A stretch of 64,000 bases of DNA. Origin: Trueperella bialowiezensis (GTDB lineage Bacteria > Actinomycetota > Actinomycetes > Actinomycetales > Actinomycetaceae). Numbering within the stretch: position 1 is the stretch's first letter; each line of letters begins with the position of its first letter. Position numbers and translations under genes: made by a program. The notes beneath the pieces were generated by a model. It ran no database searches and was not told the DNA's origin. It saw only the letters and a list, made by a program, of their open reading frames with translations. Location: assembly GCF_900637955.1 (NCBI RefSeq), contig NZ_LR134476.1, positions 124,001-188,000 of the forward strand, read 5' to 3'. This document shows positions 25,346-34,676 of this stretch, piece by piece.

Positions 25346-26100
25346 TGCAAATACCGCGCCTCATCGAAGGGTTCGCGCCGACCGCTGATGAGTTTGCCGT
25401 CATGATGGATGCCGAGCCTGCGATAAAGCCGCATCGCGCCCTCATTCCACGACCACACACCGAAGCGGACGTATCCCGTGAGCTCGAGCGACATGTTGAC
25501 GGCTCCCACCATGGTCGCTCCCCCGTATCCTTGGCCGCGATACTCGGGCACGGTGCCCAGGCCCTCAAGGCTCATGCACTCTTTTTCTTGCGTGGCGCCC
25601 AAGACGATCGCAATATCCCCGGTGGGTGCGCGCATGACGAACCAGTCCAGCTCATCGAATCGCTCGAGCGCGTCGGTGATCGGGTTGGCTTGCTCAAGAG
25701 CCCGGCGTACGTCACCTGCGACCGCGGCGAATTGCGGGCTTGCCGCGCGTAGCAATTCAACTCGCTCGGATCCCGGCACGGGGTCGAGCGGCTCATCAGC
25801 CCAAAAGTAATCCCACGCGTAGCCCCAATTCGGCCCAAAATGATCACGCAACGGCGCATCGAGTGCGCCGTAGAGTTCGCGATTGATCATCGTCCGATCA
25901 GGGCGCACTCCGCGGTCCATCACGTTGCGGAGGGCATCAATACCGCGGGCAGGTTCACCGTAGGCAACGAGTACCCGCCCGCGGTCACTATCAACGAGCA
26001 CCAATCCCAGATCGGGATCGTCGATCTGCTCGATTCGCGTGCCTGCCAGCTGGTGGCTCCACGCTGACAGGCGCCAAAACGCGGACTGAGCTCCAAGCAC
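25342..26100 (-). CDS. GNAT-family acetyltransferase
   Basis: The 252-residue protein carries a GNAT fold in its C-terminal half. LGTVPEYRGQGYGGATMVGA (about residues 183-202) is the acetyl-CoA-binding motif A with its R-G-x-G core. FGVWSWNEGAMRLYRRLGIH is the following motif B, with the usual Asn and Tyr. The N-terminal half (about 1-115) is not similar to a family I know and may be a second, degenerate GNAT or substrate domain. The GTG at 26100 directly abuts the aspS stop, with GAGGG seven bases upstream. It overlaps the lipoprotein gene, so aspS, this gene and the lipoprotein look like one operon. The substrate is unknown. Confidence 0.85.
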   Translation of the reverse strand: MLGAQSAFWRLSAWSHQLAGTRIEQIDDPDLGLVLVDSDRGRVLVAYGEPARGIDALRNVMDRGVRPDRTMINRELYGALDAPLRDHFGPNWGYAWDYFWADEPLDPVPGSERVELLRAASPQFAAVAGDVRRALEQANPITDALERFDELDWFVMRAPTGDIAIVLGATQEKECMSLEGLGTVPEYRGQGYGGATMVGAVNMSLELTGYVRFGVWSWNEGAMRLYRRLGIHHDGKLISGRREPFDEARYLQ

Positions 26101-27903
26101 CTACTTGCCCTCAGATTCGTCTGCTGCCTCGCCCTTCTTCTTCGGCTTGGCGTCCACACCTGCTTCCTTGCGCTGCTGCGCCGTAATCGGAGCGGGCGCA
26201 TCGGTCAGCGGATCCCAGCCGTTACCGATCTTCGGGAAGGCGATGACGTCACGAATCGACTTGGCCTTGACGAGCAGCGAGACGATGCGATCCCAGCCGA
26301 AAGCAATTCCGCCGTGCGGGGGCGCACCATACTTGAACGCTTCGAGCAGGAATCCAAACTGGGTCTGTGCCGTCTCGTCGTCGATTCCCATGACGTTGAA
26401 GACGCGCTGCTGGACGTCACTACGGTGGATACGGATCGAGCCTCCGCCGATCTCGTTTCCGTTGCACACGATGTCGTAAGCGGAGGCCAGCGCGTTTGCT
26501 GGATCCTCGTCGAAGGAATCGATCCATTCGGGCTTCGGTGAGGTGAACGCGTGGTGGACGGCCGTCCACTTACCAGCGCCGACGGCGACGTCGCCCTCCT
26601 GCTCAGCCTCAGCCGTGGGCTTGAACAGTGGTGCGTCGACCACCCAGACGAATGACCAGGCGTCCTCATCAATGAGGCCGCAGCGCTTGCCGATCTCAAG
26701 GCGTGCCGCACCGAGAAGCTCGCGCGAGGCGGCCGGCTTGCCTGCGGCGAAGAAAATCGCGTCTCCAGGCTGAGCGCCCGTGGCCGCGGCGAGTCCGTCG
26801 CGTTCGGCGTCGGAAATATTCTTTGCGACCGGGCCGCCCAGCGCGCCGTCGTCGGCAATCGTCACGTACGCAAGCCCCTTTGCGCCGCGTGCCTTCGCCC
26901 ATTCCTGCCACTTGTCGAAAGCGCGGCGTGGCTGAGAAGCTCCGCCCGGCATAACAACGGCGCCAACGTACTCGTTTTGGAACACGCGGAACGGCGTGTC
27001 CTTAAAGTACTCTGTAAGGTTGATAAGTTCTTGGCCAAAGCGCATATCCGGCTTATCCGAGCCAAAGCGCTCCATCGCATCCTTATAAGAAATATGCGGA
27101 ATCGGGGTGTCGATCTCGTAGCCGATGAGCTGCCAAATCTCCTTGAGCACGTCTTCGGCAACCGCGATCACGTCGTCTTGCTCAACGAACGACATCTCAA
27201 CATCGAGCTGCGTGAACTCGGGCTGGCGATCCGCGCGGAAGTCCTCGTCACGGTAGCAGCGCGCAATCTGGTAGTAGCGCTCCATGCCACCCACCATGAG
27301 TAGCTGCTTAAAAAGCTGCGGCGACTGAGGCAGGGCATACCACGACCCGGGAGCCAACCGAGCAGGCACGATGAAATCGCGCGCGCCCTCCGGCGTCGAC
27401 CGTGTCAACGTGGGAGTTTCGATCTCCACAAAGTCATGCGCATCGAGCACGCGGCGAGCCGCCTGGTTCACTTTCGCGCGCAGGCGCAGCGCGTTCTGCT
27501 GAAAAGAACGGCGTAGATCAAGGTAGCGATACTTCAGGCGCACCTCTTCGTTAACCGAACCCGAATCTTCAGCATGATCTGAGACTTGGAACGGTAGCGC
27601 AGCAGCCGGATTGAGCACCTCGACGTCGGCAGCCTCGACTTCAATATCACCCGTGGGGATCGACGGATTCGCATTGCCCTCCGGACGTTCGTTGACCGTG
27701 CCGGTGACCTTGATGACGAACTCGCTACGCAGTTCGTGTGCCACCTCCTCACGGATCGTCACCTGTGCGATTCCCGAAGCATCACGCAAATCAATGAAAG
27801 CAATACCTCCATGATCGCGGCGCCGATCAACCCAACCAGTCAGGGTAACCGTGGAACCAATATCTTCTTTGCGCAGGGAGCCTGCCATACGGGTGCGAAG
27901 CAC
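26101..27903 (-). CDS. aspS: Aspartyl-tRNA synthetase
   Basis: AspRS charges tRNA-Asp (and tRNA-Asn in non-discriminating forms). The 600-residue bacterial-type protein has the N-terminal anticodon-binding OB fold ([20 protein letters not shown]) and the class II core with [20 protein letters not shown]. It also has the bacterial GAD insertion and motif 3 in [12 protein letters not shown]. The start chosen is GTG at 27903, giving [16 protein letters not shown], which matches actinobacterial AspRS. A frame opening at 27981 adds 26 atypical residues. AAGG lies five bases before the GTG. The Lys/Glu-rich tail after residue 580 ([15 protein letters not shown]) is an extension. Whether the enzyme is discriminating is not clear from reading. 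Confidence 0.95.
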   Translation of the reverse strand: MLRTRMAGSLRKEDIGSTVTLTGWVDRRRDHGGIAFIDLRDASGIAQVTIREEVAHELRSEFVIKVTGTVNERPEGNANPSIPTGDIEVEAADVEVLNPAAALPFQVSDHAEDSGSVNEEVRLKYRYLDLRRSFQQNALRLRAKVNQAARRVLDAHDFVEIETPTLTRSTPEGARDFIVPARLAPGSWYALPQSPQLFKQLLMVGGMERYYQIARCYRDEDFRADRQPEFTQLDVEMSFVEQDDVIAVAEDVLKEIWQLIGYEIDTPIPHISYKDAMERFGSDKPDMRFGQELINLTEYFKDTPFRVFQNEYVGAVVMPGGASQPRRAFDKWQEWAKARGAKGLAYVTIADDGALGGPVAKNISDAERDGLAAATGAQPGDAIFFAAGKPAASRELLGAARLEIGKRCGLIDEDAWSFVWVVDAPLFKPTAEAEQEGDVAVGAGKWTAVHHAFTSPKPEWIDSFDEDPANALASAYDIVCNGNEIGGGSIRIHRSDVQQRVFNVMGIDDETAQTQFGFLLEAFKYGAPPHGGIAFGWDRIVSLLVKAKSIRDVIAFPKIGNGWDPLTDAPAPITAQQRKEAGVDAKPKKKGEAADESEGK

Positions 27904-28042
27904 GTCGACCTTCTTTCCTATTCGTTCACCCGCGAGACGAGCGGGCGGTACCAGTGCGCGAGACGGGCGCCTAGCACTCACCCAACTTTACGCCGCACTA
28001 GCTAAAAGGTCACACTGTTGCGCAGTTGCGTGCCCAACATCG

Positions 28043-28048
28043 TAGTAT
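28043..28048 (+). promoter_or_regulatory. Candidate -10 box for the MFS gene (leaderless)
   Basis: TAGTAT ends six bases before the GTG at 28055, with an ATG directly after it. No Shine-Dalgarno is visible. Transcription would begin at the GTG. Confidence 0.35.
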
Positions 28049-28054
28049 TCTGCC

Positions 28055-29458
28055 GTGATGAAAAGTCGGCAGAAGAAACAACGCATTAGTCGCAACCTCG
28101 AGCAGTGGCTCACGATCCTTTCCGTAACGCTGATCAGCTTGGTGGCGTTCGAAACGATTGCTGTGACCACGGCGATGCCCTTCGTCGTCGACATTTTGGA
28201 TGGCCGCCACCTGTATGCGCTTGCTGCGGGCGTCGCGCTAGCAACGCAATTGATGACGACGGCGATCGCCGGCCCATGGTGCGATTCCAAAGGGCCCAAG
28301 CCGTCGCTGTACACGGGTATTGGTCTGTTCGTCACTGGGCTGACCATCGCAACCTTTGCTCCGAATATTGAGATCGTCGTCATCGGGCGTGCCATCCAAG
28401 GCCTTGGCGGCGGGCTGATGATCGTACCGCTCTACGTATTCGTGGGTAACTATGTTGCCCCTGAACGCCAACCTCGACTGTTCGCATGGTTCTCAGCCGC
28501 GTGGGTAGTCCCCTCGCTCATCGGTCCGTTTGTTGCTGGCTTCTTTGTTGAGCATGTCAACTGGCGTTTTGTGTTCGGCACGGTTCCACTGCTCATCACG
28601 CTCATTATGCCGGCAATGATTACCCAGTTCCGAAAGTTTCCGGCGCTGCACGCGCGGCGCCCGTTTGGCAGGCACCGGCGTGTCATTGTGTTTGGTGCTC
28701 TGACCGGGGTCGCCGTAGCCGGCATCCAGGTGTTATCGGGCGTGCGCGGCGAGGATGCGAATATCGCGGTTGTTGCAGCCGTAGTTGTGCTGACCGCCGC
28801 CGCGTTCCTCTGTGTTCGCCCTCTGCTACCGCGCGGCACGCTCACCGGCCAGCCTGGACTTCCGGCCACCGTTTTGTTGCGCGGAATCCTCAACGGCTCA
28901 TATGTGGCTGTCGAAATTTTCTTGCCTCTCATTTTGAAAGAAGTTCACGGTTGGTCGCCCACACAGGCAGGCCTCGTCATGACGAGCGGGTCGATCACGT
29001 GGGCGCTGGGATCGTGGATACAGGGCAAGCTCACCAATCCGCAACACCGAGCACTTATTCCGATCCTTGGTATTGGCGGGCAGCTTGCAGGTACCGCGTT
29101 GACCATTGTGTCTGCTTTCGAACAGATCAACCCGCTGCTTGTCCTTCTTGGCTGGCTCATCGCGGGGCTTGGCGTCGGGCTCATTTATCCCGCGCTCGCT
29201 GTCCACGCACTTGGTATCACACCTCCGCAGCAGCATGGCATGACGTCGTCTGCGCTGTCGCTGTCCGACACGATGGGTTCAGCACTGCTGGTCGCCTGGG
29301 CGGGAGTCGTCTATTCGATAGCTCTCCCACTTGGTCATCATGCGTTCGCGATCGTCATTTCGGGGGTGTGTGTGATCATCGCTATTGGCCTTGCGGTCTC
29401 CAAGCGGGTGCGCGATGTCACCCCAGCTTCGCTCACAAACGGTGGTTTAGACGCGTAG
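28055..29458 (+). CDS. MFS transporter, drug-efflux type
   Basis: The 467-residue protein is a major facilitator with about twelve to fourteen membrane helices. The first helices contain LVAFETIAVTTAMPFVVDIL, typical of DHA2/EmrB-like exporters. The loop after helix 2 has CDSKGPKPSLYTG, a weak motif A, and helix 4-5 has GRAIQGLGGGLMIVPLYVFV, the antiporter-type GxxxGG region. It probably exports a small hydrophobic or drug-like compound, but the substrate is unknown. It begins with GTG ATG in tandem and lacks a ribosome-binding site; a leaderless start at the GTG is possible. It stands alone, divergent from aspS. Confidence 0.88.
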   Translation: MMKSRQKKQRISRNLEQWLTILSVTLISLVAFETIAVTTAMPFVVDILDGRHLYALAAGVALATQLMTTAIAGPWCDSKGPKPSLYTGIGLFVTGLTIATFAPNIEIVVIGRAIQGLGGGLMIVPLYVFVGNYVAPERQPRLFAWFSAAWVVPSLIGPFVAGFFVEHVNWRFVFGTVPLLITLIMPAMITQFRKFPALHARRPFGRHRRVIVFGALTGVAVAGIQVLSGVRGEDANIAVVAAVVVLTAAAFLCVRPLLPRGTLTGQPGLPATVLLRGILNGSYVAVEIFLPLILKEVHGWSPTQAGLVMTSGSITWALGSWIQGKLTNPQHRALIPILGIGGQLAGTALTIVSAFEQINPLLVLLGWLIAGLGVGLIYPALAVHALGITPPQQHGMTSSALSLSDTMGSALLVAWAGVVYSIALPLGHHAFAIVISGVCVIIAIGLAVSKRVRDVTPASLTNGGLDA

Positions 29459-29568
29459 ACTAAACGGCGGCGCACCGAGCGCCTGGCCCATGCCGTTTGT
29501 GTTGTGATGTGTTAAGCGGCGCGCGGGCTCTACTATCGCGGCTCACGCCGTCACACACTGCAGGTACT

Positions 29569-31341
29569 ATGACAACTTTTGCTGGGCTCAATTTGCCCAA
29601 AAACATTCTGTCCGCCATTACAAAGATGGGCTACGAAACGCCTACCCCGATCCAAGAGCAGGCCATTCCGCCACTGTTGGACGGGCGCGACGTCGTTGGC
29701 GTCGCCCAAACCGGAACGGGTAAGACCGCCGCGTTTGCCCTCCCCATGCTCACCCGAGTCGACCCAGAATTGGAACAGGTGCAGGCACTCGTCTTGGCAC
29801 CCACGCGCGAACTTGCGGTACAGGGAGCCGACGCCATTGACGAATTCGCAGCCTCGACCACGGGGCTACGAGTTGTCGCCGTCTACGGCGGTGCTCCTTA
29901 CGGTCCGCAAATCGGCAAGATTCGCGACGGCGCCCAGGTCGTCGTCGGCACGCCCGGCCGGATCATGGATCTCATCGACCGCGGGGCTTTACAGCTCGAC
30001 GGCGTGCGCTACTTCGTGCTCGACGAGGCCGATGAGATGCTCCGTATGGGATTTGCTGAAGACGTCGAAAAGATCGCTGCGGATCTGCCCAATGAGCGCG
30101 TCACTGCCCTGTTTTCGGCCACCATGCCCAAACAGATCCGCGCAGTCGCGCAAAACCACATGAACGATCCGTTAGAAATCACGGTCACTCCCCCAGCCTC
30201 GACGATCGACACGATTACGCAGACCTACGCCGTCGTTCCCTCCCGCCATAAGATCGGTGCACTCGCCCGCGTGCTCGCTACAACGGATGCGGACGCGGCC
30301 ATCGTGTTCGTGCGCACCCGTGCCACCGCAGAAGAACTCGCTATCGAGCTCAACACCCGCGGCGTGCAGGCCGCCACCCTGTCCGGTGACGTGCAGCAGC
30401 GCGACCGAGAGAAACTCGTCGAGCGTCTACGTGGCGGTACCCTTGACGTGCTTGTGGCTACCGACGTCGCAGCCCGCGGGCTCGACGTGGAACGCATCGG
30501 CCTCGTCGTCAATTTCGACGTGCCGCGCGAAGCCGAAACATACGTGCATCGAATCGGCCGCACGGGCCGAGCCGGCCGTGAAGGTACGTCGCTCACGTTC
30601 GTCACACCGAAAGAACGCTCCCGGCTGCGCCGCATCGAAAAGATCACTGGTGCCACACTCACCGAGGTCAGCTTGCCGACCCCCGCTGAGGTGTCCGGTT
30701 TACGGGCTCGACGCCTTGTGGAATCTGCGAAAGAACGTCACGCAGCTGGAAGGCTATCTGTGTACCGCGAGATCATCGAAGAATTTCGCACCGAGCAACT
30801 CGCCTCAGATAGCCCGATCTCGCCCGAAGACCTCATTGCCTCGTTGTTGGCACTTGGCGTGCGCGATCCGGGACCAAGCCCGGATGATGAGCCCGAACAT
30901 CTGACGGTCTCATTCGACGACGACCGCCCGCGCCGTGACGAGCGGCGAGGCAAACGTACCGGCGGTAAGCCGCGCACGTTTGATCAAGATGGCACGATGT
31001 ACCGCGTCGAAGTTGGCAAGCGCGACGGCGTCTCCCCCGGTGCGATCGTCGGCGCGCTGACGAACGAGGGCGGCCTGTCTGGATCGCAGCTTGGACGCAT
31101 CGACATCTATCCCACGTTCTCTCTCGTAGAAATCGACCGTGAAATCGACTCGCGCACCCAGAAGCGTATTGCACGGGCACGCGTCTCCGGGCGGACGCTC
31201 AACATTTCCCGCGATACTGGCCCGCGCCGATCAGACGAACGCGCCGTCCGTAAATACCGTGCCGACCGTAAATTCGGCGACGAGCGCCGGGCGCGCAAAG
31301 CACGTTTTGACAAGGGCCGCAAGCCCCGGCATTGGCGCTAG
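29569..31341 (+). CDS. deaD: DEAD-box ATP-dependent RNA helicase
   Basis: DEAD-box helicases unwind RNA in ribosome assembly, mRNA decay and cold adaptation. The 590-residue protein has the Q motif (GYETPTPIQEQAIPPLLDG), motif I AQTGTGKT, Ia PTRELA, II DEAD in VLDEADEMLRMGF, III SAT, and VI HRIGRTGRAGREG. After the core (about residue 370) comes a DbpA-type RNA-binding domain around 480-545 (VEVGKRDGVSPGAIVGALTN) and a basic tail (ARKARFDKGRKPRHWR). This layout matches CsdA/DeaD. The ATG at 29569 matches the family start; a frame from 29497 adds 24 unlikely residues. Only CAGG precedes the ATG. The gene converges on the dynamin-like pair. Confidence 0.93.
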   Translation: MTTFAGLNLPKNILSAITKMGYETPTPIQEQAIPPLLDGRDVVGVAQTGTGKTAAFALPMLTRVDPELEQVQALVLAPTRELAVQGADAIDEFAASTTGLRVVAVYGGAPYGPQIGKIRDGAQVVVGTPGRIMDLIDRGALQLDGVRYFVLDEADEMLRMGFAEDVEKIAADLPNERVTALFSATMPKQIRAVAQNHMNDPLEITVTPPASTIDTITQTYAVVPSRHKIGALARVLATTDADAAIVFVRTRATAEELAIELNTRGVQAATLSGDVQQRDREKLVERLRGGTLDVLVATDVAARGLDVERIGLVVNFDVPREAETYVHRIGRTGRAGREGTSLTFVTPKERSRLRRIEKITGATLTEVSLPTPAEVSGLRARRLVESAKERHAAGRLSVYREIIEEFRTEQLASDSPISPEDLIASLLALGVRDPGPSPDDEPEHLTVSFDDDRPRRDERRGKRTGGKPRTFDQDGTMYRVEVGKRDGVSPGAIVGALTNEGGLSGSQLGRIDIYPTFSLVEIDREIDSRTQKRIARARVSGRTLNISRDTGPRRSDERAVRKYRADRKFGDERRARKARFDKGRKPRHWR

Positions 31342-31349
31342 ATGACCGT

Positions 31350-31389
31350 GCATCAAGCCTGCTGACTAGCTGCTGATCAGGCTTGATGC
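31350..31389. terminator. Perfect 12-bp hairpin between convergent genes
   Basis: GCATCAAGCCTG (31350-31361) and CAGGCTTGATGC (31378-31389) form a perfect stem with a 16-base loop. It lies between the 3' ends of the helicase and GTPase genes and overlaps the last codons of the latter. It can form in either RNA, so it is a likely two-way terminator, although no long U-run follows on either side. Confidence 0.6.
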
Positions 31390-32940
31390 GAGCTCGTAGA
31401 AACGCTGATAATCTGCCCGTTCGGTGGCGATGTCGGCAAGCAGGTCTTCGCGAGCTGCCGTGTCGATCGCGTCGCGTAGCCTTTTGTTCACTCGTTCGCC
31501 GGTGCGCCGCGCACCCCGCTTCGCTAAGGCTCGCCCGCACAGTGCCACCAGCCAGCCGGCCACAAGTCCGCCAATCAGCATGAGGGATGGTACGGAAAAG
31601 ATTCCCACGCTGGGCGGAGGCCCAATCTGCAGGTGTAAAACATCGGCGAGGCCGAGCAAGGCAAGCCACAAACCACCAGCGATAGCGATGATGAGCGCCA
31701 ACCACTGCACCGCGTTGAACAGCACCCACCACGCCGGCCGGCGCCTAGCTTCGACGTCGACATCCGCAATAATCTGGTCCACCCGGCCAAGGAAAAGGTC
31801 AGCTTTCTGGCTGGCGGCACCCCGCGCGTCAAGTGCCCATTCCTTCGGCAAATGCTGCGTGGACTGGTCAACATAGGTGCGCAACTTGCCTCGTGCTGCC
31901 GTGATGAGCGCTGGCGCGACGGCGTCGCGTACTCCGGTAACTCTCGTTTGGCTCGCACCTTCGCCGCCGGCAAGACGTAGCCTCTTGAGCGGATCCACTT
32001 TGCGCCCAGCTAGCCAACGTGTGACCGGCCAGCCCGTAGCCTGGTGTGCTCGCCTCTCATACGATGTTGCGGCTGCATCAGCCACGACGCCGGACCCACC
32101 GGCGCTCGCCAACGCAGCCGAGACGGGCGCAAAATCGGGTTCCTGTGCCTGATCGGGTTGTTTGCCGCCTGCAGCATGAATCCCGCCGACGATCTGTCGA
32201 CCTACCGTACGAATATCAGCCGATAGCCGCTTGGCAGCTGCTGACTTTTCCGTCGCGATACCATCAATAATTCCCCAGAGGCGGGCCAGACCCATCCCGG
32301 TGATCGCCGACGTCGGCATGACCTCAACATCTAGGCCGTCCTCTGAGATAAGCCGTTGAGCGTCCGCAAGAACGCTAGTGCGCGTCTCGTCATCAAGGCG
32401 ATCGGCCTGGTTGAGTACCACGATCGTCGTCTCAGCATGCTCGGCCAATCCTGCTAAATAATCTTCGTGTACGACGGCGTCAGCGTACTTTTGCGGATCC
32501 AGCACCCACACGACCACGTCAACAATCGACGTCAGCCGCCGCGCCGTATCCCGATGCGCAAAGCTCGTGGAATCGATATCCGGCAGATCAACGAGCACCA
32601 TGGGAGCTGATGTCCGCAACTCCACCTCGTGGCGCTGCGCAATATCAAGCCAATCCAACACGTCGGAATCGTTCGTGTTCGTGACCGCAATCGGATCAGA
32701 TGTCGTAGGCCGGATGGGACTCACGCGAGCAATCTCGCGGCCAACCAACGCATTAAGCAACGACGACTTACCAGCGCCCGTCGCCCCCGCAAGGGCAACG
32801 ATCGTCACGTCGGAGGCCATTGACCTGCGCGCAACCGCCTTGTCAAGAACCGGCTTGGCTTGGGACACGAGATCAGGCAGGCGTTCCTCACCGATCTCGA
32901 TCGTGGTATGCAGCGTTCCTATCGCTTCAGTAAGTTTCAC
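31366..32940 (-). CDS. Dynamin-like GTPase, second of a tandem pair
   Basis: The 524-residue protein has an N-terminal GTPase domain and C-terminal membrane helices. G1 is GATGAGKSS at about residues 52-60, G4 is LNQAD at about 175, and G3 reads VDLPDIDST, with Asp where most GTPases have Gly (DxxG). Two hydrophobic segments near the end (ALIIAIAGGLWLALLGLADV; SLMLIGGLVAGWLVALCG) form a membrane hairpin. A coiled, charged region lies between and after. Tandem bacterial dynamin-like proteins such as mycobacterial IniA/IniC or Streptomyces DynA/DynB remodel membranes; homology to either is not established here. The GTG start overlaps the upstream partner's stop in GTGA, so the two are probably made together. 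Confidence 0.85.
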   Translation of the reverse strand: MKLTEAIGTLHTTIEIGEERLPDLVSQAKPVLDKAVARRSMASDVTIVALAGATGAGKSSLLNALVGREIARVSPIRPTTSDPIAVTNTNDSDVLDWLDIAQRHEVELRTSAPMVLVDLPDIDSTSFAHRDTARRLTSIVDVVVWVLDPQKYADAVVHEDYLAGLAEHAETTIVVLNQADRLDDETRTSVLADAQRLISEDGLDVEVMPTSAITGMGLARLWGIIDGIATEKSAAAKRLSADIRTVGRQIVGGIHAAGGKQPDQAQEPDFAPVSAALASAGGSGVVADAAATSYERRAHQATGWPVTRWLAGRKVDPLKRLRLAGGEGASQTRVTGVRDAVAPALITAARGKLRTYVDQSTQHLPKEWALDARGAASQKADLFLGRVDQIIADVDVEARRRPAWWVLFNAVQWLALIIAIAGGLWLALLGLADVLHLQIGPPPSVGIFSVPSLMLIGGLVAGWLVALCGRALAKRGARRTGERVNKRLRDAIDTAAREDLLADIATERADYQRFYELASSLISS

Positions 32941-34676
32941 CGGGCCCTCCTATCCGCATCCTTCGCACGCCGCAACGCCATCAGCGCGACCGCGAAATCT
33001 TCCCGGGCCCGGCGGCTAATCCCCACATCATCTAACGCTGCCTGCCACGCGTCAGCATCCGCGCTCAAAAAGTCTTTGACTCGCCGTGCCAGGTTCTCGC
33101 GTGCGCTCGCGGCCATCTTGCGTACGGCGTCGACGCCAAAGACCGCTTCCAGTACTCGCTGAGCGAGCACAGCTGTGCCTCCTGCCACCGCGATCTCACC
33201 ACCGACAAGCCCGCCCGTCGATGCAAACACCACAATGATCAGCGCAGTTCCCACGGCGTTCACGCCAAAAGCGAGTGCCCGGGCTGTCATCCGCTTGCTA
33301 TCGCCTTCGGCACGGATCATCGCAATCAGGTCTGACTGCCAGTCCCGTACCAGCTGCGCGGCTGCCTCACTGCGCTGCTCGCTATCGGAAATTCGGCTGC
33401 GGGCCTGTTGTGCCAGTTCGCCACCGATGCCTCGGCTCCACGCGTGAGCGACCGCAGCGTTGGCCTGGTCAGCTTCACTCACAATCAGACTGTACAAGCT
33501 ATCTTCAAGAGCTTCGTCCACGTGCGCGGTGTCAACTTGGGGCCGGAAGAATCCGGTGATCTTATCGCGCAGAGTTGACACGCCCTGTTCTAGCTTGCGT
33601 GCCCACTCGCCGGTACCAACGACGTCTTGCCAACGCGAAAGTACTTCGCCGCGTAACATCGTGCCATCGCTGACCGCACGCGAAATGCTGTCCAATGCCG
33701 AATCGAACGCCGTCGTCACATCCCAGCGCAGCGCGTCAACAGCAGCAATCTGCTCGTCGTAGGCCGACAAGGCCCCCTCGCTGTCTGCCAACAGTACGTC
33801 AACCGTTCCGCCAAGCGTCTGCCGAGCAACCGACGCGCGCACTGCTGCATCCTCGGCCAAGCCCTCAAGCCACCCCCTAATTGGCTCGACATCGGCGCTG
33901 GTTACGTGGCCGTCGTCGTCAAGCTCCTGCTCGGAGAGCATGAACAGCGGAGCGTGTTCCAAACCCCGCTCGGCTAACATACGATCCAAGTCTGGGCGGA
34001 TGAGCGCGCCCGTCCCCGCCGGCACACGGTTCAAAATCATTGCGACGACGACGTTTCGCTGCGCCGCGTCGTCAAGCATCGCCCACGGAATCGCATCCGC
34101 ATAGCGCGCCGCGGTCGTCACAAACACCCACAGGTCAGCCGCGGCCAAAAACTGAGCCGCCAACTGCCTGTTTTCTGCCACAACAGAATCGATGTCCGGT
34201 GAATCTAACAGCGCCAGCCCGCGCGGGACTCGATCCGAGGAACGCAGTTCTAACTCATTCGACGTCTCGATGTCCTCGCCGGTTTCTTCCCTGTGCGAGG
34301 TGACCCGAGCCAAATGAGGGAAGATCCGCTGGCCCGTAAACCAGTGTGCGTCGTCGGGATGATGCACCAAAATCGGCCGGCGAGTAATTGGACGCAGCGC
34401 CGAGGCCTGCGATACGTTCTCGCCAAGAATTGAGTTGACGAGCGTCGACTTCCCAGATCCCGTGGAACCGCCAAACACTGCGAGCAAAGGTGCTTCAAGG
34501 CTGTCGTAACGCGGAATGACGTAATCCGAGAGCTGGTTCAAAATATCCTGACGAATCAGCTCACCTTCACCTTGCGAGCCCAGCGGCAGCGGAAAGCTCA
34601 GCGCGTCAAGCGCGTCGCGAAACGGCCGCAATATGGGCGCCACCTGAGATTTCGGGCCGGCGATCTCGTCATTCAT
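32937..34676 (-). CDS. Dynamin-like GTPase, first of a tandem pair
   Basis: The 579-residue protein has a GTPase domain with G1 GGSTGSGKST at about residues 69-78. G3 is LLDSPDIDSV, again Asp for the usual Gly, and G4 is the atypical ILNRVPAG. The middle is helical and charged. A glycine-rich hydrophobic hairpin near 470-515 (ALIIVVFASTGGLVGGEIAV) could be membrane-inserting, followed by a basic C-terminus. It resembles the bacterial dynamin superfamily in order of parts and in pairing with a second, shorter GTPase. The ATG at 34676 is chosen over a frame from 34703 because GAGG lies five bases upstream; it overlaps hisS by eight bases. Linkage to hisS looks positional, not functional. Confidence 0.83.
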   Translation of the reverse strand: MNDEIAGPKSQVAPILRPFRDALDALSFPLPLGSQGEGELIRQDILNQLSDYVIPRYDSLEAPLLAVFGGSTGSGKSTLVNSILGENVSQASALRPITRRPILVHHPDDAHWFTGQRIFPHLARVTSHREETGEDIETSNELELRSSDRVPRGLALLDSPDIDSVVAENRQLAAQFLAAADLWVFVTTAARYADAIPWAMLDDAAQRNVVVAMILNRVPAGTGALIRPDLDRMLAERGLEHAPLFMLSEQELDDDGHVTSADVEPIRGWLEGLAEDAAVRASVARQTLGGTVDVLLADSEGALSAYDEQIAAVDALRWDVTTAFDSALDSISRAVSDGTMLRGEVLSRWQDVVGTGEWARKLEQGVSTLRDKITGFFRPQVDTAHVDEALEDSLYSLIVSEADQANAAVAHAWSRGIGGELAQQARSRISDSEQRSEAAAQLVRDWQSDLIAMIRAEGDSKRMTARALAFGVNAVGTALIIVVFASTGGLVGGEIAVAGGTAVLAQRVLEAVFGVDAVRKMAASARENLARRVKDFLSADADAWQAALDDVGISRRAREDFAVALMALRRAKDADRRAR

